From assembly GCF_006547145.1 (NCBI RefSeq), contig NZ_CP041244.1:5704001-5768000 (forward strand): a stretch of 64,000 bases of DNA, written 5' to 3'. The DNA comes from Actinomadura sp. WMMA1423 (lineage in GTDB: Bacteria > Actinomycetota > Actinomycetes > Streptosporangiales > Streptosporangiaceae). The notes beneath the pieces are model-generated. The model worked only from the letters and a program-made list of their open reading frames with translations. It did no database searches and was not told where the DNA came from. Shown here piece after piece: positions 55,508-63,099 of this stretch. Position 1 is the stretch's first letter. Each line of letters starts with the position of its first letter. The translations under genes were made by a program, and so were the position numbers.

Positions 55508-56734
55508 TCAGGAAGCGGGCCGCGCCGGCGGCGTCCGCCGGCCGGCCTTCAGGATCGCCTCCAGGACGAAGCGCGTCTCGGGATCGTCCAGCGGGCCGCC
55601 GACCTCCTTCCTGATCTGCCGCAGCCGGTACCGGACGGTCTGGGGGTGCAGGTGCAGCCGGCGCCCGACGTCCGCCGCCGTGCTCCACTGCTCCAGCCAG
55701 ACCCGCAGCGTCTCGGTGAGCGCGCGGCCCTTGGCCTCCGGCAGGGCCGCCAGGCCGCCGAGCCGGCGCCGCGCGAGCTCCTCCACGAGGGGCGGGTCGC
55801 ACGTGAGCCACAGGTCGAGGAGGTGGTCCTCGGCGCGGACCAGCGGCCGGGCGTCGATCACGCCGTCCTCGGCGAGGGCGAGCACGCCCCGCGCCCAGCG
55901 CAGCGCGTCGGGGACCTCGTCCAGCGGCACGGTCAGGCCGACCGCGACGGGCCCGCGGTCGAGCGCCGCGCCGAGCAGCGCGCTCCGGGCCTCGTCGACC
56001 TCGCCGGGCACGAGCAGCCAGGGCGCGGGGCCGCCGAGGGCCGACAGGACGTCGCGGCGCGCGGCGGCCGGCCGCCAGCGCGTGCCGCGGCGCACCGCGA
56101 CCGGGGTCGCGGTCTCCGGCACGTGCCAGCCGAGTTTCGCGGCGAGGTGCTCGAGCACCTCGCGGGAGGCGGCCGGACGCGTGGAAAGAGCCCGCATGAG
56201 CAGCCTGCGCGAATGGACGAGGTCGACGGGCGCCTTCAGGGTCTGGCCCAGATAGGCCTCGACGATCGGCTCGATTATCTGGTCCATGAAGGCCATTTGG
56301 AATTCCGCGACGCGGGCCAGGTCGGCGCCCGACACCTGGTTGCGGACGCACACCTCGGTGATCCGGTGCCATGAGGTGTCGAAGGCGATGTGGATCGCGG
56401 CGTGCAGGGACTCCAGGCTGCGGTTGCCCGTGACCTCCTTGCGCCCGAACGAGTGCAGCAGCTCCAGCAGCCCGTCCAGCGGCTCTTCCGGGTCGGCGAA
56501 GCGCGCCATGTACGTGCGCATGGTCTCCCGCACCACCCGCTCCGGGCTGGGCTGGGCGCCGTCCTCGACGGCGTAGTCGGGAACGGTGGCGCGGACCGCC
56601 GTGTAGATCTCCTCGGCCAGCCCGGGGAGCCCCGACCGCAGGACCTCGACGAGTTCGGGAGGCGCCGGTTCGAGGTGCGCGTTCGCGCCCTCCCGACCGG
56701 ACCCCGGGGCGGTCTGTCCAACCGGAACCGACAT
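55508..56734 (-). CDS. PucR-family transcriptional regulator (helix-turn-helix type), copy B
   Basis: A 408-aa paralogue of copy A with the same layout. The N-terminal helical region includes VVRETMRTYMARFADPEEPLDGLLELLHSFGRKE, and the DNA-binding end is LTETLRVWLEQWSTAADVGRRLHLHPQTVRYRLRQIRKEVGG. Identity to copy A is visible at PVAVGLTVPLDEVPDALRWARGVL and EDHLLDLWLTCDPPLVEELARR. The start at 56734 excludes about 69 residues of open frame that are not like the family. Inverted repeats lie 29-73 nt upstream. Confidence 0.88.
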   Translation of the reverse strand: MSVPVGQTAPGSGREGANAHLEPAPPELVEVLRSGLPGLAEEIYTAVRATVPDYAVEDGAQPSPERVVRETMRTYMARFADPEEPLDGLLELLHSFGRKEVTGNRSLESLHAAIHIAFDTSWHRITEVCVRNQVSGADLARVAEFQMAFMDQIIEPIVEAYLGQTLKAPVDLVHSRRLLMRALSTRPAASREVLEHLAAKLGWHVPETATPVAVRRGTRWRPAAARRDVLSALGGPAPWLLVPGEVDEARSALLGAALDRGPVAVGLTVPLDEVPDALRWARGVLALAEDGVIDARPLVRAEDHLLDLWLTCDPPLVEELARRRLGGLAALPEAKGRALTETLRVWLEQWSTAADVGRRLHLHPQTVRYRLRQIRKEVGGPLDDPETRFVLEAILKAGRRTPPARPAS

Positions 56735-56762
56735 GCCGTTCAAAATACCCAGGGGTGTGTGG

Positions 56763-56807
56763 CCGGACCAGGGGGTCCGGAGTTTGAAAAAGCATGGGAA
56801 CGGTTCC
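56763..56807. promoter_or_regulatory. Two inverted repeats upstream of PucR copy B
   Basis: CCGGACC-AGGG-GGTCCGG (56763-56780) and GGAAC-G-GTTCC (56797-56807) lie 29 to 73 nt upstream of the leftward start, separated by an A-rich patch (TTTGAAAAAG). They are likely autoregulatory or promoter elements. The rest of 56735-57151 holds a TTGACA at 56978-56983 toward the secreted protein gene, without a clear -10, and no gene. Confidence 0.5.
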
Positions 56808-57151
56808 GCGAAAATGAATAGGGTCGCTGACAGCGGGGCGTCGCGGAGAGTCAGTCGCGGATATGACGGCGCGACGTATATCGGCGCGACCTCATGACGA
56901 TTTCCGGTCGGACCGTTCCCGCCCGCACACCGCCTCCTCATCGGCGCACAAACTCCACGGCGGGTTTTACTCAGCCGTTGACAGACCTTGCCGGAATCGG
57001 CGTCGGTCCCCCCTTCGAGCCTTGTCGGCCGTGAAATTCTCCGCTTACCGTACTGGCTGGTAGGTGAATGGTGAGCTCACACCCACCCACGCAGGAAGGC
57101 CCGTGCCCGTCCCCAGGCACCCGGTCCCACCCCCAGGAAAGGTCATTCCCC

Positions 57152-57781
57152 GTGCGTAAGATCACCTCGGTGGCACTCGCCGCCACGAGCGCGTCCGCGC
57201 TCGCGCTGTTCCTCGCCCCCGCCGCCAACGCCGCGACCCTCACCGCGACGGTCACCAGCGGCGGCTCGGTGACCGCCACCAACTCCGGCAACCTCGTCAT
57301 CACCGACACCAGCACCGGCATCGCGGTGACCTGCACCGCCTCCACCGGCGCCGGCAGCATCCCGAACGGGACCAAGAGCGGCAGCTCGCCGCTCCAGGTC
57401 GGCTCGCTCAGCTCGATCGGGTTCACCAACTGCAAGGGCGGCGGATTCACCTTCACCGTGACCACGAAGGCCCTTCCCTGGAAGGTGAACGTCACGGGTC
57501 CCACGGCGGGCGGCGTCACGCCGGGCAGTATCAGCGGCATCTCCGCGCACGCCTCGGCGGCCTTCGGCCTCTGCCAGATGGACATCAACGGCACGGCGTC
57601 CGGCTCCTACACCAACGGCACCGGCAAGCTGACCGCCGGCGGCGCCAGCCTGACCATCAGCAACGTCACCGCCGGCTGCCTCGGCATCGCGAACAACGGG
57701 GACACCGCCTCCCTGAGCGGCGCCTACATCGTCAAGAACAGCGGCGGGACGTTCCCGCAGATCAACGTCACCTCGCCGTGA
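57152..57781 (+). CDS. Small secreted protein of unknown function
   Basis: A 209-aa exported protein. Residues 1-30 are a signal peptide (MRKITSVALAATSASALALF, cleavage near ANA). The mature part is rich in Thr, Ser and Gly with predicted beta structure and four cysteines (VTCTAST, TNCKGG, GLCQMD, AGCLGI), which could make two disulfides. GTG 57152 has AGGAAAGG at 57134-57141; the frame opens earlier at 57068 but that would bury the signal. No enzyme motif is visible. It ends before strong twin hairpins. Confidence 0.8.
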   Translation: MRKITSVALAATSASALALFLAPAANAATLTATVTSGGSVTATNSGNLVITDTSTGIAVTCTASTGAGSIPNGTKSGSSPLQVGSLSSIGFTNCKGGGFTFTVTTKALPWKVNVTGPTAGGVTPGSISGISAHASAAFGLCQMDINGTASGSYTNGTGKLTAGGASLTISNVTAGCLGIANNGDTASLSGAYIVKNSGGTFPQINVTSP

Positions 57782-57844
57782 CCCGCTGACGCGGCGCACG
57801 CGACCGCGGAGGCCGTCCACCCCGCAGCCCTCCGCACCCACCCC

Positions 57845-57919
57845 GGCGAGCCGGAGACGCCGACGCGTCTCCGGCTCGCCGCCTTCGTCGGACCACGGCC
57901 CGGCCCCGGGCCGTGGTCC
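57845..57919 (+). terminator. Twin strong hairpins after the secreted protein gene
   Basis: GGCGAGCCGGAGACGC (57845-57860) pairs perfectly with GCGTCTCCGGCTCGCC (57865-57880). GGACCACGGCCCGG (57890-57903) pairs with CCGGGCCGTGGTCC (57906-57919). Two stems of 16 and 14 bp in tandem begin 64 nt after the stop. No T-run follows, as is usual in high-GC actinobacteria. Confidence 0.75.
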
Positions 57920-57990
57920 GCGCGGTCGGTGCGCCCGGGAACGTTCCGGTGTACCGCCTGGCCGATAGCGGCCCGTTCCGGCGATCTTGC

Positions 57991-58019
57991 TTGACTCTGG
58001 ACACTCAAGAGTTTCTATT
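57991..58019 (+). promoter_or_regulatory. Promoter of the Vgb-like propeller gene
   Basis: TTGACT (57991-57996), 17 nt, TCTATT (58014-58019) lies 75 nt upstream of the start in an AT-richer patch. An ACTC-AA-GAGT repeat sits in the spacer. Confidence 0.5.
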
Positions 58020-58093
58020 GGCCCCCTGTGATCCTTCGCGATCACCGCTGCCCTGTCGGCTTTCGGGGATGAGGAACCATAGGAGGCGATGGC

Positions 58094-59983
58094 ATGCGCC
58101 ATCGACGTACACGGGCGGGATCCCTCGCCCTCGCCGCGGTGCTCGGCCTGAGCCCGCTCGCGGCGGTGCCGGCGGCGTCGGCCGACGGCCGGGTGACCGA
58201 GGTGGCGCTGCCGGTGCCGGACGTCGCGCCGGTCGGGCTCGCCGCCGGACCGGGCGGCACCGTCTGGTACGCCGCGAACGCCGGCGGGATCGGCCGCGTC
58301 GGCGCGGACGGCAAGGTGACCGAGTTCAAGGTCGGCGAGAACTCGCAGGGCCTGGCCGGCATCCCGGACGCGATGACGGCCGCGAGCGACGGCGCGATCT
58401 GGTTCACCGACGTGTCCTACAGCGTCCCCCGGGTGGGGCGCGTGGACCCGGCGAGCGGCGCCGCGACCCTGTTCGAGCTGCCCACGACGGGCGACGTGAA
58501 CTTCGCCAACGCGCAGATCGCCGGCATCACACCCGGCCCCGGCGGGTCGGTGTGGGTCTCCGGCGGCACCGCGGGCACCATAGGCCGCGTCGACCCGTCC
58601 GGGAACGTCACCGCGTACGCGACGGGCCTCTCCCCGTACGGCGTCACCGTGGGCCCGGACCAGGCGGTCTGGTTCAGCGACAGCAGCGGCCTGGTCGGCC
58701 GGCTCGACCCCGCCACCGGCGAGGTCGTCCCGCACGAGACGCCGTTCACCAACCAGGGCTACCCGGGCATGGGCGACATCGTGTCCGGCCCGGACGGCAA
58801 GGTCTGGTTCACCCAGCCCGGCGTCGGCCGGATCGGCTCCATCGACCCGGCCACCGGCGAGGTCGCCGAGTACGCCCCGCCGCGCCCCGACTCCGACCCC
58901 ACCGGAATCGTCGCGCGCGACGGCAAGCTGTGGTTCACCGAGGCCGCCGCCAGCAACATCGGCAGCCTCGACCCCGCCACCGGCGAGATCGCCGAGTATC
59001 CGCTCCCGGCGACCCTGTCGGCGCCGACCCGCATCATCAACGGCCCCGGCGGCCACCTCTGGTTCACCGAGCCCGGCCGCGGCCTGATCGGGCACTTCGA
59101 CCCGGCGGACCCGCCGTCCGGCTCGTCCCACCCGGCGGTGCCCACCTCGACCCCGGGCGTCAGCCCCACCCCCGGTGCGCGCTTCCAGAACCAGTGCGCG
59201 GCGGAGACCCTCTGCCAGACGCAGGTCACCACCGGCGGCAACGTCAAGATCGGCACGTTCGAGCAGAGCCTGCCGAACGGCGCCATCCGCATCACCGGCT
59301 CCCTCGGCGCGCCGGACGAGACGGGCGACCTCGTCCTCGACCCGCCCGTGATCGGCGAGCAGCTCGTCTCCAAGCCGGTGGAGGTGCCGGGCGGCCTCAT
59401 CGGGCAGCTGCCCCTGATCGGCCCGGTCCTCGGCAAGTCGCCCGCCGCGATGTGGGAGGTCAACCGCCTCACGATCAGCCAGTCGCTGGCCGGGAAGGTG
59501 CACCTCTACCTGACCGACACCGGACTCGCCGTCCGGGTGCCGCTGAACGTCCAGCTCAACAACTCGCTGCTCGGCACGACCTGCGTCATCGGCCCGATCA
59601 CCGCGAGCCTGCCGACCACGTTCCTGGCCGGTGCGCCGAACGGCGACCCGCACCTCGGGTTCGTCCCCGCGGCAGTCAGGCTGGAGGCGCCCATCGACGT
59701 CCCGGCGGCCAAGGGCTGCGGTCCGTTCGGGATCCTGGACGGCGTCATCAACCAGATGATGGGCCTGCCCTCGCCCGCGTCGCAGAACTCCATGAAGATG
59801 ACCGGCGTCCTGAACCTGGGCAACGGCATCAACGCGAGCAACACCCCGGAGAGCGTGGCCTCCGGCCCGGTCGCCGCGAAGCTCAAGCAGCTGCTCAAGG
59901 CCGGAACGACCCAGCGCAAGGCCGCCAAGGCCCCGACCCCGGCCCCCAAGAAGGCCACCTACAAGCTCAAGGCCCGCCACTAG
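58094..59983 (+). CDS. Secreted Vgb/NHL-like beta-propeller protein with unique C-terminal domain
   Basis: A 629-aa exported protein. A signal peptide (1-31, ending ASA) is followed by a propeller with repeated GPGGTVWYAA, SDGAIWFTD, GPDQAVWFSD, GPDGKVWFTQ, DGKLWFTEA and GPGGHLWFTE blades (about 35-345), as in virginiamycin B lyase-like proteins. A Pro/Ser/Thr linker (about 345-370) leads to a domain of unknown type (about 375-600) with cysteines in NQCAAETLCQ, TTCVIG and KGCGPF. The end is a basic Lys/Ala/Pro tail (KAPTPAPKKATYKLKARH). AGGAGG at 58081-58086 supports ATG 58094. A lyase role is not established; binding or surface functions are as likely. Confidence 0.82.
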   Translation: MRHRRTRAGSLALAAVLGLSPLAAVPAASADGRVTEVALPVPDVAPVGLAAGPGGTVWYAANAGGIGRVGADGKVTEFKVGENSQGLAGIPDAMTAASDGAIWFTDVSYSVPRVGRVDPASGAATLFELPTTGDVNFANAQIAGITPGPGGSVWVSGGTAGTIGRVDPSGNVTAYATGLSPYGVTVGPDQAVWFSDSSGLVGRLDPATGEVVPHETPFTNQGYPGMGDIVSGPDGKVWFTQPGVGRIGSIDPATGEVAEYAPPRPDSDPTGIVARDGKLWFTEAAASNIGSLDPATGEIAEYPLPATLSAPTRIINGPGGHLWFTEPGRGLIGHFDPADPPSGSSHPAVPTSTPGVSPTPGARFQNQCAAETLCQTQVTTGGNVKIGTFEQSLPNGAIRITGSLGAPDETGDLVLDPPVIGEQLVSKPVEVPGGLIGQLPLIGPVLGKSPAAMWEVNRLTISQSLAGKVHLYLTDTGLAVRVPLNVQLNNSLLGTTCVIGPITASLPTTFLAGAPNGDPHLGFVPAAVRLEAPIDVPAAKGCGPFGILDGVINQMMGLPSPASQNSMKMTGVLNLGNGINASNTPESVASGPVAAKLKQLLKAGTTQRKAAKAPTPAPKKATYKLKARH

Positions 59984-60055
59984 CGACCGCCTGCGGCGGC
60001 GGGGCCGCCTCCACCGGTCGCCGGGCCGATGCTCGGCTTGGTGCCCCCCGAAAGA

Positions 60056-60087
60056 CGAGTGGCTCCTCCGCAGGGAGGAGCCACTCG
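60056..60087. terminator. Bidirectional intrinsic terminator-like hairpin
   Basis: CGAGTGGCTCCTCC (60056-60069) and GGAGGAGCCACTCG (60074-60087) form a perfect 14-bp stem with a GCAG loop. It lies between the convergent propeller gene (ends 59983) and membrane protein gene (ends 60134). Confidence 0.8.
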
Positions 60088-60133
60088 GGTGGTGAGTGCG
60101 AGCATCCGCCAGACCCTCATCAGGGTCGGGCGA

Positions 60134-60685
60134 TCACTCGCTGATGACCACGCCTTCGGTGCTCGGGGGGACCTGGACGCTTTTCCCGTCCTGGTGCTTC
60201 GTGCGGTAGCACACCCACGTGCCGAAGGGAGCCACGACCTCGATCTCCAGCGTCTCCGTGGCGTCGTGGCCGGCGGCGCGCACGCAGAGGCCGGTGATCA
60301 GGCACACGATCGCGACCATCACGAGGGTGAGGGCGGCGGTGAGCACGCCCTCCCTGGCGAAGATCGCGAAGCCCACCGTGAGGGGGGAGGACAACACGGC
60401 CAGGAGGACGAACGAGTAGAACGTCGCCTGTGCGGTCGTGTAGACCCAGCTTCGGATGTTCTCGCCCCGACTGGGCTTGCGCAGTCGGGGAACGGCCAAC
60501 TTCAACCGGCCATCCTCGCCCATGGCGAGGGTGGCCGCTGCGGCGGCCTCCGTGGACCGGGGGCCGCCGGCTTTCAGGGAGCAGCGGATCTCGCCGTCTT
60601 CGGCGGGGCGGATCCGGAGCTCACCCCGGCCGGGACCGATCTCGAGAACGTCGGTTGCCGTGGCCGGGCCCAAGTCGAGGTGCAT
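60134..60685 (-). CDS. Uncharacterised two-helix membrane protein
   Basis: A 183-aa protein I do not recognise. Residues 1-78 are soluble and mixed (VLEIGPGRGELRIRPAEDGE), two hydrophobic helices lie at about 84-110 and 113-136, and a hydrophilic tail follows. AGGAG upstream favours ATG 60685 over the longer frame from 60742. It is monocistronic, with the shared hairpin terminator beyond its stop. Confidence 0.7.
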   Translation of the reverse strand: MHLDLGPATATDVLEIGPGRGELRIRPAEDGEIRCSLKAGGPRSTEAAAAATLAMGEDGRLKLAVPRLRKPSRGENIRSWVYTTAQATFYSFVLLAVLSSPLTVGFAIFAREGVLTAALTLVMVAIVCLITGLCVRAAGHDATETLEIEVVAPFGTWVCYRTKHQDGKSVQVPPSTEGVVISE

Positions 60686-61173
60686 GTCGAACTCCTGACT
60701 CTTGTTTGGATGGCATGTCCGCACCTGTGAACAGGGCGGCAAGGTTCACCGTGTCGACCCGGGCCGGATGCGCAAGATCGTCCCCGCCGGAACTCGCCGC
60801 CCGGACCCGGGAGCGGGCCTCGCGGGGGCGACACCGCCACGGCGGCCGTACCGCGGTGGCCGTCGTCGCGGCCTGACCTCGAGCACGCGTTCGCGGAAAG
60901 TGCTGTTCCGGATCGGGAGGAAGTCGGCGAATATGGGCAAGTCGGGGCTGGGGGCCCCGCCATTGTGACCTGCGGCTTCCCGTGGCCCACTCGACCACTC
61001 GCGCGCTGGAAATTCAAAAGGGGAGTTCTTCGTTTGCGGGGCCTGCCTGATCTGGCCCGGCGGCAACCCTGGAATGGGCGTAAAGCTGCGATCTCGTGCT
61101 GTTACCCTGACCGTGCCCGCGGTGGAGTCGGCGAGACAGGGCATCCGGAATTCGGCTGTCCGGAAACAGTGCG
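60686..61173. other. 488-bp divergent non-coding region
   Basis: No convincing gene was found here. The open frames on both strands lack ribosome binding sites and family features. It must hold promoters for the leftward membrane protein and the rightward histidine kinase. A TGTTACCCT stretch at 61099-61107 is a possible -10 area, but no clear -35 was found. Confidence 0.4.
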
Positions 61174-63099
61174 GTGGATGAACAAGACGTGGAATCCGTG
61201 CGCCCGCGCCATTGGGCGCTGCCGGCGGCGGGCGCCGCGCTGATCGCGTTCGACACCAGGCTCGCGGTCGGCTGGGGGATGTTCGGGCCGCTGTTCTACA
61301 CCAAGGAACTGGCGCAGATCGGGGCATGGCTGCTGGCCGGGTTCCTGGTCGTCCGGGTGCGCCCCCGGCGGCCCATGGGCCCCCTGATGCTGCTGCTCGG
61401 GCTGCTGCTGGGGTGCACCGCACCCGCCGCGTTCGGCCTCGAGACCGGCTCGCTCGGCCTCCGGCTGCTCGTGATGTTCTCGTCCTGGCTGAACGCCTTC
61501 CAGCTTCCGCTGGGCGCGCACGTCTTCCTCGCCTACCCGACGGGGACCGTGCGCGACACGGCGGGACGGCGCGTGGTCGCGGGCGGCTACCTGTTCGGGG
61601 TGTTCAACGCCGCCGTCATCGCCCTCGTGGGCATGCCCCGGCCGGACGGCCCCTGCCAGGACGTGTGCGCGCCGATCAGGCCGGTCCACGACGCCTGGCT
61701 GAGCGACGTGGCGGGGCTCGTCCTGTCGGTGGGCAGCGGGATCCTGGTCGTCGTCGGCGGCTCGGTGATCGTCCGGCGCTACCGGCGGGCCGGGTGGCGG
61801 GAGCGCCGGGTGCTGGCCTTCCCCACGGCCGCGATGGTCGTCACGGCCGGGCTGTGGGCGGTGGTGAGCGTCCAGGGCGCGCTGCTGCCGTGGTTCGCCT
61901 ACCCGGCCTTCGGCCGGACGCTGGCGCTGGCGCAGTTCGTGGCGGTGGTGTCGATCCCCGCGGCGTTCTTCACGGGGCTGCTGCGCGAGCGGCTGGACGA
62001 GGCGCGGGTGTCCGACCTCGTCCGGGAGATCGCCGAACTGCCGCCCGGGCGCCTTCAGTCCAAGCTGGCCGGGACGCTGCACGACCCCCGGCTGCGCATC
62101 GCCTTCCCGCTGGACGGCGGGTACATCAGCGCGGAGGGGACGCCCGTCGAGGTCCCCGCGCGGGACGCCGCCACCGCGATCACCGTGATCGGGGACCCCG
62201 GCGACCCGGTCGCGGTGCTGATCCACGACCCGACGCTGCACGCCGAGCCCCGGCTGCTGGAGGCGGTGACCGAGGCGACCCGGCTGGTCCTGGAGAACAC
62301 CCGGCTGCAGGCGACCGCGCGGGCCCACCTCGCCCAGGTCCGGGCGCTGCTGGCGCGGATCGTCGCGGCCGAGGACGCCGCCCGCCACGGCCTCCAGCGC
62401 GACCTGCACGACGGCGCGCAGCCGCAGCTCATCTGGGTCGGGATGGAACTCGCGCGGGTGCGCGACGCGGTCGCCCGCACCGTCCCGTCCGGGCGCCGCC
62501 GGGAGGTCGACAGGGCCATCGACGAGGCCGAGGCGCGGTTGCGCGCCGCCCTGCGCTCCCTGCGGGAGCTGGCCCGCGGCATCCATCCGGCGGTGCTGAC
62601 CACCGAGGGGCTGCGGGCCGCGCTGCGCGAGCTGATCCGGCGCGCCGACGGGCCCGTCCGGCTGCACGCCGACCACCCGATGAAGGACCTGCCGCAGCCG
62701 ATCGCGCTGACCGCCTACTTCGTGGTCAGCGAGGCCCTGACCAACGCGCTCCGGCATGCGGACGCGGAACAAGTGGACGTCACCGCCGACCTCGCCGGCG
62801 GGCGGCTGACCGTGCGGGTCGCCGACGACGGGGTGGGCGGTGCCGCCGCCCGCCCGGGGTCGGGCCTGTCCGGCCTACAGGATCGGGTGGCGGCCGTGGA
62901 CGGCACCCTCGACCTGCGGTCCGGCCCCGCAGAGGGGACCGTTCTGACGGCCGTCATCCCGTGCCCCGGCCGCTTCGCGCCGAAGCCGCGCCGCCCGCGA
63001 GAGCCGGATCACGCCGCGCCCGAGCCGGCACCCGTCGAGGCTGAGCCCGTGGACGCCGAGCCGGTCGATGCCGAGCCGGGTCATCTCGCGCAGGAGTAG
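61174..63099 (+). CDS. NarL/DegS-type membrane sensor histidine kinase
   Basis: A 641-aa kinase. The first ~270 residues are hydrophobic with about seven or eight membrane segments. A GAF-like linker region (about 300-380) precedes HisKA_3, with the phosphorylated histidine in QRDLHDGAQPQLIWVGMEL. The HATPase domain has SEALTNALRHADA (N box) and VADDGVGG (G1). The C-terminus ends in an acidic EAEPVDAEPVDAEPG repeat. No LuxR-type partner is visible. GTG 61174 lacks a strong ribosome binding site. Its 3' end overlaps the kinase gene on the other strand by 19 nt. Confidence 0.88.
   Translation: MDEQDVESVRPRHWALPAAGAALIAFDTRLAVGWGMFGPLFYTKELAQIGAWLLAGFLVVRVRPRRPMGPLMLLLGLLLGCTAPAAFGLETGSLGLRLLVMFSSWLNAFQLPLGAHVFLAYPTGTVRDTAGRRVVAGGYLFGVFNAAVIALVGMPRPDGPCQDVCAPIRPVHDAWLSDVAGLVLSVGSGILVVVGGSVIVRRYRRAGWRERRVLAFPTAAMVVTAGLWAVVSVQGALLPWFAYPAFGRTLALAQFVAVVSIPAAFFTGLLRERLDEARVSDLVREIAELPPGRLQSKLAGTLHDPRLRIAFPLDGGYISAEGTPVEVPARDAATAITVIGDPGDPVAVLIHDPTLHAEPRLLEAVTEATRLVLENTRLQATARAHLAQVRALLARIVAAEDAARHGLQRDLHDGAQPQLIWVGMELARVRDAVARTVPSGRRREVDRAIDEAEARLRAALRSLRELARGIHPAVLTTEGLRAALRELIRRADGPVRLHADHPMKDLPQPIALTAYFVVSEALTNALRHADAEQVDVTADLAGGRLTVRVADDGVGGAAARPGSGLSGLQDRVAAVDGTLDLRSGPAEGTVLTAVIPCPGRFAPKPRRPREPDHAAPEPAPVEAEPVDAEPVDAEPGHLAQE

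Noticed and set aside
60056..60087. Hairpin considered as a riboswitch or small RNA
   Set aside because: It is a single perfect stem between two convergent genes, which is better explained as a bidirectional terminator.
61174..63099. Histidine kinase considered as the DosS sensor for the DosR-like boxes
   Set aside because: Its sensor part is a multi-pass membrane domain, not the haem-binding GAF pair of DosS, and there is no adjacent response regulator.
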